Shown: one piece after another, positions 52,614 through 61,908 of the stretch
Layout: each line of letters starts with the position of its first letter
How positions within the stretch are numbered: position 1 is the stretch's first letter
Assembly (NCBI GenBank): GCA_963791805.1
Contig: CAWBTU010000006.1
Location: forward strand, 496,001 to 560,000
Length of the DNA: 64,000 bases
Direction: 5' to 3'
Source of the DNA: JACMJL01 sp963791805
Lineage (GTDB): Bacteria; Bacillota; Clostridia; Clostridiales; Clostridiaceae
Made by a program: the position numbers and the translations under genes
Notes under the pieces: generated by a model
Database searches by the model: none
Told to the model about the DNA's origin: nothing
What the model saw: the letters and a program-made list of their open reading frames with translations, nothing else

Positions 52614-55475
52614 ATGGTAAGGAGAAAGAACAAAAGAAGCTTAAAGAGAAGAATAACAAAAATGGTAGCGGCCTTAAATTTTTATAGCTTGTTAATTATG
52701 TTATTAACCTTGATAGTTGCACTTGGTTTTGTTTTTAATATTTTTAGCAGGGTAATCTCAGAAAATGCTGCAAATCAACTTAGCTTTCAACTTAGTGACG
52801 AGCTGTCTAGGAATAAAAATATGCCACCTGTAATTAATAATGAAACTCAGGTTGTTCAAGGCAATAAAGATGGTAATGAAATGTTTAAACGGATAGGCTA
52901 TTCCTATATATTTTTAAAAAATAATAAGTACAAGTTTAGCACTGGAAAATCTGCAGATTATAAAATTTCAATGCCTAATAAAATGCCAGATTTAACAATT
53001 CAATATAAGGTATATAAAAATAGGAAACAAGTGTATGATTCTCTAAGTTCAAGTGAAAATAATTTTAACGGGTTACCTAGACATCTAAATTCCTTTACAG
53101 AATTAATTAATAAAACTACTAGCGTTAATATCTTAAACTCTGATAATAGTGAAAGTTATAGAATTGAAGTTAAGCTAAATCCATATGTAATCCTTTATGG
53201 ATATATTGGATTGATTTCAGTTTGTGTAATAATTTTTCTAATAACGTTATGTATATCTAAATTAGCCACTAGTATGTTGACTAGTGTAATTATAAAACCA
53301 TTATGTGATCTTGATAAAAAGTTAAATGAAATTGCAAATGGAAACATTGAAGCGGCAATGAAAACTGAAATTACGTTTACAAAGCCAATAGATGAAGTTG
53401 AAAAGTTAGCTAACTATACGAATATTATTATGTCTAAAATGCAGGAGTTTGTTTGTTCTTTGGCAAGTCAAAATTCGGAGCTAGAGGCGCAAAATATTAC
53501 GCTACATGAAAATGGAACAGCTTTAGAATTAATAAATGGAATTTTAGATAATAATAATGTGAAACTTAAGAACATTTTTAATAATGTTGAGCAAGGGTTT
53601 CTTACCTTTAAGAAAGATTTGCTTATTCATAGTGAATATAGTTTAGAGTGTGAAAAACTGCTTGGAGTAAGCATTAGTGGAGAAAAACTATCGTCTCTAT
53701 TATTTGGAGATAATATAAATATGAAAAATTTTATGGATGAATTGTTGATAAAGATATTTGATTCTGATACTAATCAAAGGGAACTATATTTTACATTGTT
53801 ACCAGAAGAATTAAGAGTTTTAGAAAAAGAAATTTTCATATCGTATAAGATTGTTAAAGATGAAAATAATGAGGATATCATTATGGTAATAATTGATGAT
53901 ATAACGGAAAAGCGAATTATAGAAAGACGTATGGATGAAGAAAGCAAAACACTAAAAATGGTAGTTAAAACAATTATAAATAGAGATGAATTTAGGGACC
54001 TTGTAAAGCAATATGAAGAGTTTGCAAATCAAGATTTCAAAGTGGTTACGAAAGGGAAATATGATGAAGTATTAAGGCAAATCCATACCTTTAAGGGGAA
54101 CTTCAGTCAATTTGAGATGGTTTGCTTGGTTGATAGGCTTAATGAATTAGAGAATAGGTTATACGAAAAGCAAGAACTATATTATATAGGTCATCTCAAA
54201 AAGCATGATTTAATGTCATGGCTAGCTGAGGATTTAAATGTTATTGAAGGATATGCTGGTAGAGATTTTATAAACGAAGGCGATTTTTGTTATATAAAGA
54301 AAGAAAAGCTTTTGGATATTGAACAAAAAGTACGAGAAACTTTGTCATTAAATGAATGTAAAGTTATTTTACCATTAATAAAAAGCCTTAGATATAAATC
54401 CATTAAGGATTTGCTAAAAACATATCCTGATTATGTGATGAAGTTAAGCGAACGTCTTGGAAAAAGTATTTCGCCACTATATATTCAGGGTGATGATGTT
54501 ATGGTTGATACCACTTATTACCATGATGTTGTTAAATCTTTAGTACACGTTTTTAGAAATTCTGTTGACCATGGAATAGAAACTGAAGATGAAAGAGTTG
54601 AACAAGGGAAGGAACAGATTGGTAATATTTCATGTAAAGTAGTAGATTTAAATAATTGCTTTAAAATAAATATTTCTGATGATGGAAAAGGAATTGACAT
54701 TAAAGCACTTGAGTGGAAACTAGTAAAAGAAGGGTTATATACAGAAGAAGAATTAGAAAGGATAGGAACTAAAGAAAAGTATGAACTGATCTTTCAACAG
54801 GGCATAAGCACTAAAAAAGAGGCCAATATTGTTTCAGGAAGAGGTGTTGGTATGGCAGCTGTAAAAGAAAGCGTTCTAGCTATTAATGGTGAAATTGAAG
54901 TGGAAAGTGAAAAAGGAAAGGGAACAACATTTACACTAACTTTTTCAAAGATAGAAAATAGCGAGGACGAGGTAGTATCAGTTGAAGATTTTATGAAAGA
55001 AATGGTTGAAACTGCAAGAAAAATCATTTATAGTCAGACAAAAATTAACTTTGAAGCTCAAGCTGTAGAGGTTAAGAATGTAATTACCTTAAATAAGTTA
55101 ACTGCATTAATAAATCTTAAAGGAACATTTAATGCTATCTTAATGATAAGTGTAAATGAAAGCATGGCTAAGAGATTGGTTAAAGGATTTATGATAAATG
55201 ATGTTGAAGAAAATGATATAATTAATTATGTTGAAGGAGTACTCGGAGAAATATCAAACACAATACTGGGAGGAACTTTTGGGAAATTTGAAAATACAAA
55301 TAACATTTTTCATATAGGCATGCCTGCAGTTTTATCTAATAGCGAGGCATATATAAAATACACACAATCTCCTATTTTAACCTGTAAATTGATTCATGGA
55401 GAATATGAATTTAGTATCAATATGTTGTTAGTTGATGGAAATATTAGTTTGAGTGAATTAGAGGAGGGTGTATAA
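52614..55475 (+). CDS. membrane-bound CheA-like sensor kinase with Hpt and C-terminal CheX-like domain
   Basis: 953 aa. Basic N-terminus, TM1 (about 18-45), extracellular sensor (45-195), TM2 (about 197-220), HAMP and coiled coil (220-300), PAS-like (310-440), Hpt with His491 in QIHTFKGNF, CheA-type ATPase (HVFRNSVDHGIE near 645, DDGKGID, GRGVGMAAVK). A final 150-residue segment resembles CheX/CheC (VEGVLGEISNTILGG). It lacks the CheW-like P5 domain. Phosphate presumably goes to the receiver protein translated immediately after it (no gap). The fusion of kinase and putative phosphatase is unusual. Confidence 0.85.
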   Translation: MVRRKNKRSLKRRITKMVAALNFYSLLIMLLTLIVALGFVFNIFSRVISENAANQLSFQLSDELSRNKNMPPVINNETQVVQGNKDGNEMFKRIGYSYIFLKNNKYKFSTGKSADYKISMPNKMPDLTIQYKVYKNRKQVYDSLSSSENNFNGLPRHLNSFTELINKTTSVNILNSDNSESYRIEVKLNPYVILYGYIGLISVCVIIFLITLCISKLATSMLTSVIIKPLCDLDKKLNEIANGNIEAAMKTEITFTKPIDEVEKLANYTNIIMSKMQEFVCSLASQNSELEAQNITLHENGTALELINGILDNNNVKLKNIFNNVEQGFLTFKKDLLIHSEYSLECEKLLGVSISGEKLSSLLFGDNINMKNFMDELLIKIFDSDTNQRELYFTLLPEELRVLEKEIFISYKIVKDENNEDIIMVIIDDITEKRIIERRMDEESKTLKMVVKTIINRDEFRDLVKQYEEFANQDFKVVTKGKYDEVLRQIHTFKGNFSQFEMVCLVDRLNELENRLYEKQELYYIGHLKKHDLMSWLAEDLNVIEGYAGRDFINEGDFCYIKKEKLLDIEQKVRETLSLNECKVILPLIKSLRYKSIKDLLKTYPDYVMKLSERLGKSISPLYIQGDDVMVDTTYYHDVVKSLVHVFRNSVDHGIETEDERVEQGKEQIGNISCKVVDLNNCFKINISDDGKGIDIKALEWKLVKEGLYTEEELERIGTKEKYELIFQQGISTKKEANIVSGRGVGMAAVKESVLAINGEIEVESEKGKGTTFTLTFSKIENSEDEVVSVEDFMKEMVETARKIIYSQTKINFEAQAVEVKNVITLNKLTALINLKGTFNAILMISVNESMAKRLVKGFMINDVEENDIINYVEGVLGEISNTILGGTFGKFENTNNIFHIGMPAVLSNSEAYIKYTQSPILTCKLIHGEYEFSINMLLVDGNISLSELEEGV

Positions 55476-56159
55476 ATGGCTAGAATATTAGTAATTGATG
55501 ATTCAATAGTTATGAGAAAAAATTTATGTACTATATTCACTGAAAACGGGCATGAAGTTGTAGGTGAGGGTATTGATGGAAAACAAGCGATACTACTATA
55601 CTCTGAACTTAAACCTGATTTAGTTACTATGGATATTACTATGCCTAAAATGAATGGTGTTGAAGCTGTGGGCTTTATTATAAAAAAAGATATAAATGCT
55701 AAAATAGTAATGATAAGTGCATTAAATCAAAAGCAAATGGTGTTTGAAGCACTAAAAAATGGGGCTAAACATTATGTTATCAAACCTATTGATCCAGCCA
55801 AACTGATTGGAATTGTAAATGAAGTACTTGATCAAAGTAATAATGAATTTGTTGAAGAGAAAGAAGAAAGCATAGAGGAAAAGCATGGGTTTACCATTTC
55901 AAATACCCAGGGTGAGTTTGTAGTGAGTTTTAATGAAAACTTGAACATGAAGGATCAAGCTCAATTAGAAACCGCAATAAAAGGATTACTATTTATTAGC
56001 CCTCTAAGTGTTAGCTTTGATTTTAATAATATAACGGAACTATCTGACACACTTTTGCAACATATATTAAATATTGGCAGAACCATTGCAAAATCAGGTG
56101 GTAAGTTACAATACAGAGCAAAAGAAGAAATCATGAGAAGGATACAGGAGGGTAAATAG
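55476..56159 (+). CDS. response regulator with receiver and STAS-like domains
   Basis: 227 aa. Receiver (1-120) with Asp8/Asp9, phospho-acceptor Asp53 (VTMDITMP), Ser81 and Lys103 (VIKPIDP). An acidic linker follows, then a STAS-like segment (about 137-227, SVSFDFNNITELSDTLLQHIL) as in anti-anti-sigma factors. The start codon follows the kinase stop directly. The output is therefore likely protein-protein rather than DNA binding. Confidence 0.82.
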   Translation: MARILVIDDSIVMRKNLCTIFTENGHEVVGEGIDGKQAILLYSELKPDLVTMDITMPKMNGVEAVGFIIKKDINAKIVMISALNQKQMVFEALKNGAKHYVIKPIDPAKLIGIVNEVLDQSNNEFVEEKEESIEEKHGFTISNTQGEFVVSFNENLNMKDQAQLETAIKGLLFISPLSVSFDFNNITELSDTLLQHILNIGRTIAKSGGKLQYRAKEEIMRRIQEGK

Positions 56160-57665
56160 ATGAGCGATACTATTTTTTTACTAATTGGAAACAAAAGAAA
56201 TGAAGAATTAATAAGAAATAGTATATATGGCGATTTTCAAGTGCAGTGTGTAAATAAAAGCAATCTTATGGTGGAATTGTATAAAACAAATCCCAAGACT
56301 TTATTAGTTGATACAGATGGTTTTGAAAATCAAACTATTGAAATGATTCAGTCTATACTAGCTATTGAATATTTACCTGTAATATATATTTATAGTGAAG
56401 ATTCAAAAATAATGGATATAATTAAAGATGAAATAATAATTCCAATTGAAAAATTACAAGAAAACATACTACCACTTATTAAACAATCTATTATATTTAA
56501 GAAGAAATATGATAGCGTTATGGAAAGTTATAATGCAATTAACCTGTTAAATGGAGAGGTTAAATCCTCACTAAAAAAATATTTAGATATGAAATATTCC
56601 GATATTGCCATTATGATAAGGGAACTGATTAACTTAGTTTTTGCTCAAAATTTATTTTTAACTAATAAACCTGAAAGCATATGGATAGTATTTTTTGGTG
56701 ATGATTGTGACGTAGCAACATTATATAATATATATGATAATCAATATCTAGAAAAATTAAGTATTAATATAGATAAAGATGATCTATTCAATTTTGATAT
56801 TTATGCTATAAATGGATTCAGTAAAAACTTTGATATGGATGAAATTTCAGATATTAACTGTAGTAAAAAAAATTTCCCTAAAGCTATTAGACAGAATATG
56901 GGAGAGATTAAAAATTTCGTGGGTTTCTCTTTAGGAAAATTAACAATAGTAGGAATGAATTATAATAATAGTGTTTCAAATTACGATATTGCAATAATCA
57001 AAGCTTTAACAATTAATTTGGATTTGATGGATACGCTTAAATATCAAATGAATGAATTGGAAACGGCATTTGACTATACTACAAATGCATTGGCGAGAGC
57101 AGCTGAAGCTAATGATGACATGACAGGTAAGCATATAAAGCGAGTTAATTCTTTTGCAAAGCGAATCGCTGAAGAAATGCGCTTGGATAAAGAATTTATT
57201 GATAAAATATACAATGCAGCTCAAATGCATGATGTGGGGAAAATCTATATAGACAAAAGTATTCTTTCTAAACCAGGGAAACTTACTGAAGAAGAGTTCG
57301 AATATATGAAACTTCATACTGTATACGGTGAAAAGATAATAGGAGAGTCTGAATATTTAAAGATGTCTGCTGAAATCGCAAGAAATCACCATGAAAAATA
57401 TGATGGTACAGGCTACCCAGATGGAAAAATGGGCGAAACAATTCCATTGTCAGCAAGAATTGTTTTTCTTGCTGATATATATGACGCGTTAAGGAGCACT
57501 AGACCTTATAAGCCAGGCTTTTCCCATGAGAAGACATACGAAATAATAACTGTTGGAGATGGAAGAGTAAATCCTGAACATTTTGATCCTCAAATACTTG
57601 AGATATTTAAAAAAATTCATTTGGATTTTCAAAGAATATATGAACAGCTAGAAGATATTGTTTAA
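56160..57665 (+). CDS. HD-GYP cyclic-di-GMP phosphodiesterase
   Basis: 501 aa. The N-terminal 110 residues look like a degenerate receiver (VDTD, no clear acceptor), the middle is an unassigned sensory segment, and from about 320 there is an HD-GYP domain with HMHDVGK-type His357/Asp358, HHEKYDGTGYP (Gly418-Tyr419-Pro420) and DIYDAL. All catalytic motifs are present, so c-di-GMP hydrolysis is likely. ATG follows the previous stop immediately, so kinase, receiver-STAS and HD-GYP form one signalling operon. Confidence 0.92.
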   Translation: MSDTIFLLIGNKRNEELIRNSIYGDFQVQCVNKSNLMVELYKTNPKTLLVDTDGFENQTIEMIQSILAIEYLPVIYIYSEDSKIMDIIKDEIIIPIEKLQENILPLIKQSIIFKKKYDSVMESYNAINLLNGEVKSSLKKYLDMKYSDIAIMIRELINLVFAQNLFLTNKPESIWIVFFGDDCDVATLYNIYDNQYLEKLSINIDKDDLFNFDIYAINGFSKNFDMDEISDINCSKKNFPKAIRQNMGEIKNFVGFSLGKLTIVGMNYNNSVSNYDIAIIKALTINLDLMDTLKYQMNELETAFDYTTNALARAAEANDDMTGKHIKRVNSFAKRIAEEMRLDKEFIDKIYNAAQMHDVGKIYIDKSILSKPGKLTEEEFEYMKLHTVYGEKIIGESEYLKMSAEIARNHHEKYDGTGYPDGKMGETIPLSARIVFLADIYDALRSTRPYKPGFSHEKTYEIITVGDGRVNPEHFDPQILEIFKKIHLDFQRIYEQLEDIV

Positions 57666-57718
57666 CTGAAAGTGTTGTATTTTGGAAATAATAATTGAAG
57701 GCCTTAGTGAAAAAAATG

Positions 57719-57770
57719 GGACAACATTATATTATCTTTCGTAACATAGGATAATGTTGTCCTTTTAATT
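57719..57770. terminator. terminator between HD-GYP gene and hydrogenase
   Basis: GGACAACATTAT (57719-57730) pairs perfectly with ATAATGTTGTCC (57751-57762), followed by TTTTAATTT; convergent genes. Confidence 0.8.
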
Positions 57771-57785
57771 TAATCATTAAAGCCT

Positions 57786-59264
57786 TTATTTTTTATTGAT
57801 GAAATTCTTACCTCTATTTAAGTCAATTTCATTTATATTGATAACCCTCAGAGAGTCATTTACTTGTTTTTCCAATGCAAGTTTTCCATATTTGTCAACT
57901 TCATTCTTGTCCTTGTGTCCGTGGGTTAATGAAGCTGCACCACCTATACAACCACCGTTACATGCCATTCCTTCAATAAAGTTGCCATTCAATCTATTAA
58001 ATTTTAATAGTTTTAATGCTTTATCACATTCAAGAAGACCATCACAGCTAATAGGTTTAAACTCTATTTCTCCATTTTCTTTTTCTACTAAATTTTTAAC
58101 TGCCTCAGAAAGTCCACCAGATCTTGCAAAAATCCTTCCGTAATATGACGCATTGTTCAGTGGTGTTTCATCACATTCTTCAATATTAATTTGTGAAGCA
58201 TCAAGCATTGCTTGAAGTTCTTCAAAAGTAAGAACGTAATCAGTAATACCTTTTATATCGTCTTCAGTTATTTCCATTTTCTTTGCAGTACAAGGTCCTA
58301 TAAATACTACTTTAGAAGAAGGATCCATACTTTTAATAAGTCTTGATATTGCTATCATTGGAGAAACAGTAGTAGAAATATATTTTCCTAATTCAGGATA
58401 ATTTTTTTTGATATAAGAAACGAAAGCTGGACAACAGGAACTTGTCATTGCTGTAAATTCTTTAATATTTTCCATAAATTCTTCAGTTTCATGTAGAGCT
58501 ACCATATCTGCTCCAAGAGCAGCTTCTACTACATCATGAAAACCCAATTTTTTTATTCCAGACACTACTTGACCAATTTTAGCATAAGTAAATTGGCTAG
58601 AAATAGCTGGAGCAATTACAGCATAAACATGCATAGTATCATCATTTTTAGACTTTTGTAATAGATTTACAACATCTACTACAAAGGATTTATCCATTAT
58701 TGCACCAAATGGACACTGATATACGCAAGCTCCGCATTGAATACATTTATTGTTATTAATTACAGCCTTCTTATTCTCATCAAAACTTAAGGCATCTGCA
58801 TTACATGCTCTTTTACATGGTCTCATTACATCTGAAATTGCATTATAAGGGCATACACTTTTGCACTTTCCACATTCAATACATTTATTTGTATCAATAT
58901 ATGATCTTTGATTTATTGAGTAGATTGCGCCTACTGGGCATACTTCAGTACATTTATGAGCAATGCAGCCTCTACAAGCTTCTGTTATAGTAAAACGATT
59001 AATTGGACATTCATCACAAGCAATATTTATAACTTCAATTACATTTGAATTTTTTTTATCTCCACCCATGGCTAGTTTAACACGTTCGTTAATAATTGCT
59101 CTTTCTTTATGGATGCAACATCGCATTCTTGGTTTTGGACCAGGAATAATAAATTTAGCAATGCTTCTACGATTTGAAGCTAAATCACCAGCCAAAGTAT
59201 GTTTTACAACTTCTCTTAACACTTCATACTTTAAAAGTTGAACATCATTTTCAAAAACTTTCAT
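57786..59264 (-). CDS. monomeric [FeFe] hydrogenase, non-canonical (group B-like)
   Basis: 492 aa from ATG 59264 (AAAGGA 8-9 nt upstream; the frame is open to 59282 without a site). The N-terminus is rich in Cys (CDECPIN, CRGCIAHKC), followed by several [4Fe-4S] motifs (CIECGKCKSVCPYNAI, CIQCGACVYQCPFGAI). H-cluster motifs: L1 TSSCCPAF, L2 IGPCTAKKME, L3 EGMACNGGCIGGAAS. L1 ends PAF rather than PGW of the standard group A enzymes, and there is no N-terminal [2Fe-2S] domain, so this is the group B type whose physiological role is unclear. The gene just upstream encodes a small ferredoxin. Confidence 0.88.
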   Translation of the reverse strand: MKVFENDVQLLKYEVLREVVKHTLAGDLASNRRSIAKFIIPGPKPRMRCCIHKERAIINERVKLAMGGDKKNSNVIEVINIACDECPINRFTITEACRGCIAHKCTEVCPVGAIYSINQRSYIDTNKCIECGKCKSVCPYNAISDVMRPCKRACNADALSFDENKKAVINNNKCIQCGACVYQCPFGAIMDKSFVVDVVNLLQKSKNDDTMHVYAVIAPAISSQFTYAKIGQVVSGIKKLGFHDVVEAALGADMVALHETEEFMENIKEFTAMTSSCCPAFVSYIKKNYPELGKYISTTVSPMIAISRLIKSMDPSSKVVFIGPCTAKKMEITEDDIKGITDYVLTFEELQAMLDASQINIEECDETPLNNASYYGRIFARSGGLSEAVKNLVEKENGEIEFKPISCDGLLECDKALKLLKFNRLNGNFIEGMACNGGCIGGAASLTHGHKDKNEVDKYGKLALEKQVNDSLRVININEIDLNRGKNFINKK

Positions 59265-59309
59265 ACATAACATTCCTTTCATTAAAATAAGGATAAATCA
59301 AATTATTTC

Positions 59310-59552
59310 TTATGAATTAATTATATAATTATCAAAAAATTCCGTTACGTTATCTTTATTTACCCCAATTATTGGGCCATCATTTATTTTAACTGAAACT
59401 CCTTTTGTACATTCCCCAAGGCAAAAAGAAGCTTTTATAGATACAGTGCTTTCCAACTTACTTATTTCAATGAGTTCTTGAAGAGCTTGTACAACATCAT
59501 ATGACCCCTTTAAATGACAACTGCTTCCAATACACACGAATATAGTCTTCAT
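59310..59552 (-). CDS. thioredoxin-like [2Fe-2S] ferredoxin
   Basis: 80 aa from ATG 59552 (AGGGGTGG upstream). FVCIGSSCHLKGS and CLGECTKG give the four cysteines of the HoxE/NuoE-type [2Fe-2S] fold. It lies 45 bp upstream of the hydrogenase in the same direction, so it is a probable electron partner. Confidence 0.85.
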   Translation of the reverse strand: MKTIFVCIGSSCHLKGSYDVVQALQELIEISKLESTVSIKASFCLGECTKGVSVKINDGPIIGVNKDNVTEFFDNYIINS

Positions 59553-59796
59553 ACTTACCACCCCTACAATTAATATAAACTATATTTTAAGAATAACATT
59601 ATGTTAATAAATTATCAATCAAAACATTGTTTAATATAGTATACCGTATCTAATAATATAAAACAAATAAATGATAATCAATTTAATCCTGTACTTGATT
59701 GAAATCTAAAAAAAAAATAGATAATATATAGATGTTAAAAGAATATCAAACTTATTATTTATTAAAAATATAAGACAAAGAAATGGGAGGGTTAAT

Positions 59797-60075
59797 ATGT
59801 TACAATGTGGAGTATGCAACTATTGTAAAAGCGTTAATGATAGTAAGGTAAATGCTAACTTCGTATGTGAGATGACCGGATTTGAGTTTAAAAAAAATAT
59901 TGAAGAGTATGAGATGGAATATCCGTGCAGCAGTAGTGAATATACTATTGCTAGGGTTACTAGTTTAATTCGAAACAAAAATACTGATGCATATGTTGTT
60001 ATTAATAATAACTGGAAGTTGGAGTACAGGAAGAAAAATCTAAAGCCAACGTTTGATAGATATACTTGCGCATAA
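59797..60075 (+). CDS. small Cys-rich protein of unknown function
   Basis: 92 aa behind GGGAGG. N-terminal MLQCGVCNYCKS, further Cys near residues 24 and 44, Cys at the penultimate position, basic C-terminus. The four early cysteines could bind Zn or an Fe-S cluster, but I recognise no family. It stands alone between the divergent ferredoxin gene and the sensory hydrogenase and ends before a clear terminator. Confidence 0.65.
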   Translation: MLQCGVCNYCKSVNDSKVNANFVCEMTGFEFKKNIEEYEMEYPCSSSEYTIARVTSLIRNKNTDAYVVINNNWKLEYRKKNLKPTFDRYTCA

Positions 60076-60114
60076 GCTTAAAATAGAATTGACAATTAAT
60101 TAACAAAGTTTTAT

Positions 60115-60160
60115 AATTAAAGTGGTAAGAATGTAAAGCATTTTTACCACTTTAATTGTT
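60115..60160 (+). terminator. terminator before the sensory hydrogenase operon
   Basis: AATTAAAGTGGTAA (60115-60128) pairs perfectly with TTACCACTTTAATT (60144-60157), then TGTTT. Confidence 0.75.
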
Positions 60161-60186
60161 TATTATACGAAAGTTGTGGTGAGAAA

Positions 60187-61908
60187 ATGAGCACAATACA
60201 GTTTAAAGAGGCAAATTGTAAAAATTGTTACAAATGCATAAGAAGTTGTCCGGTAAAAGCTATTGATTTTAAAAATGATCAAGCAGAAATTGTTCAAGAT
60301 GCATGTTTGCTTTGTGGAAGATGCCTTCAAGTATGTCCACAGAATGCTAAAAGCGTTAAGAATGATGTTGATAAAGTTAAAGGTTTTATTGATAAAAAAC
60401 TTAAAGTTTATGCCAGTGTTGCCCCATCATTTGCACCAGCTTTTAATATTACTAGTGAAAAAAATAAATATGGTATTTTGAAAAAACTTGGATTTACACA
60501 TATAGAAGAAACTGCAATTGGAGCAGCAAGAGTATCTAATGAATATGAAAAATTATTGGTTCAGAAGGAAATGACTAATATTATAACATCTGCATGTCCA
60601 GCTGTAGTAACTTTAATTGAAAAATATTATCCAGAATTAATTAATCAAATAGCTCCAGTAGTGTCACCAATGATTGCTCATGCAAAAATGATGAGACAAA
60701 TGTATGGATCAAGAATAAAAATAGTATTTATTGGACCATGCATTGCTAAAAAGGAAGAGTATAAAGATACGCAGAATAATGAACAGATTGATGCTGTTAT
60801 TACCTTCGAAGAATTAGAAAAATGGGTTATTGATGAAAAGTTATCTTTTGAAAATGAATATGAATATGAAACAGAAGGTATCTATAATAATAATGCCAGG
60901 TTTTATCCAGCACCTGGAGGTATAATAAAATCTTTAGACGTAAATAAGAAGTATGATTATAAGTTTATAAAGTTTGATGGAATAGATAGATGCATTGAAA
61001 TTTTCGAGGAAATGAAAAGAGGACAAGTTAAGAATTATTTTATGGAAATGAATAGCTGTGTTGGAGGTTGTCTTGGAGGACCATGTATGAATTCAACATG
61101 TCCTAGCTTCCTTGAATTGAAAGATAAATTAGAGCATTATACTAAAGTTGCTCCTAGAAGAAAAGTAATAGGTATGGAAGCAGATTTAAGGATAAATGTG
61201 GAAAAGAAGTTTACTAATAAATCATTAACCAGTGTAATGCCACCTGAGACAACAATAAGAGAAATACTTAATCAAATTGGGAAATTCTCAAAAAAAAGTG
61301 AACTTAATTGTGGAGCTTGTGGGTATTCAAACTGCAGAGAAAAAGCAATTGCGGTATATAATAAAAGAGCTGATCTTCATATGTGTCTTCCATATATGAG
61401 GGAAAAGGCTGAGTCAATATCAAATCTAATAATAAGTTCGTCGCCAAATGGAATATTTGCTTTAAATGAAGATTTAACAATTCAAGAGGTGAATTTATCT
61501 GCAAGAAAGATATTTAGCTTTGAGGACTCGGAGATCATTGGTAAAAAAGTATTTGATGTTTTTAATTGCCCAGATTTTAGAAATGTATATGAAACTGGAA
61601 AAGAAGTTTTGAATAGTAAACATCATTATGCTGAATATGATGTAATAGTTGAGCAAACAATATTGTACTTAAAAGAGCACCAAAGCATAATTGTATTTAT
61701 GAAAGATATTACAAAAGAAGAAAAAAAGCAGCAACAGATGAATGACGTCCGTTCGGAAACTGTTGGAATTGCTCAGAAAGTAATTGATAAGCAAATGAGG
61801 GTTGCACAAGAAATTGCTAGTCTTCTAGGTGAAACTACAGCAGAAACAAAGGTAGCTTTAACTAAGCTTAAAAACTCCATACAATCAGAAATTGGTGAAA
61901 ATAAATGA
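60187..61908 (+). CDS. PAS-containing sensory [FeFe] hydrogenase homologue (HydS-like, group C)
   Basis: 573 aa. Two N-terminal [4Fe-4S] motifs (CKNCYKCIRSCPVKAI, CLLCGRCLQVCPQNAK); H-cluster-like domain with L1 TSACPAVV (Cys137), L2 IGPCIAKKEE, L3 EMNSCVGGCLGGPC; an Fe-S segment CGACGYSNCREKA...HMC; then a PAS domain (about 420-520) and coiled coil. The first Cys of the usual CCP is Ala and the PAS is characteristic of group C enzymes thought to sense H2 or redox state rather than turn over H2 rapidly. Its stop overlaps the start of the phosphatase, a typical partner. Confidence 0.88.
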   Translation: MSTIQFKEANCKNCYKCIRSCPVKAIDFKNDQAEIVQDACLLCGRCLQVCPQNAKSVKNDVDKVKGFIDKKLKVYASVAPSFAPAFNITSEKNKYGILKKLGFTHIEETAIGAARVSNEYEKLLVQKEMTNIITSACPAVVTLIEKYYPELINQIAPVVSPMIAHAKMMRQMYGSRIKIVFIGPCIAKKEEYKDTQNNEQIDAVITFEELEKWVIDEKLSFENEYEYETEGIYNNNARFYPAPGGIIKSLDVNKKYDYKFIKFDGIDRCIEIFEEMKRGQVKNYFMEMNSCVGGCLGGPCMNSTCPSFLELKDKLEHYTKVAPRRKVIGMEADLRINVEKKFTNKSLTSVMPPETTIREILNQIGKFSKKSELNCGACGYSNCREKAIAVYNKRADLHMCLPYMREKAESISNLIISSSPNGIFALNEDLTIQEVNLSARKIFSFEDSEIIGKKVFDVFNCPDFRNVYETGKEVLNSKHHYAEYDVIVEQTILYLKEHQSIIVFMKDITKEEKKQQQMNDVRSETVGIAQKVIDKQMRVAQEIASLLGETTAETKVALTKLKNSIQSEIGENK

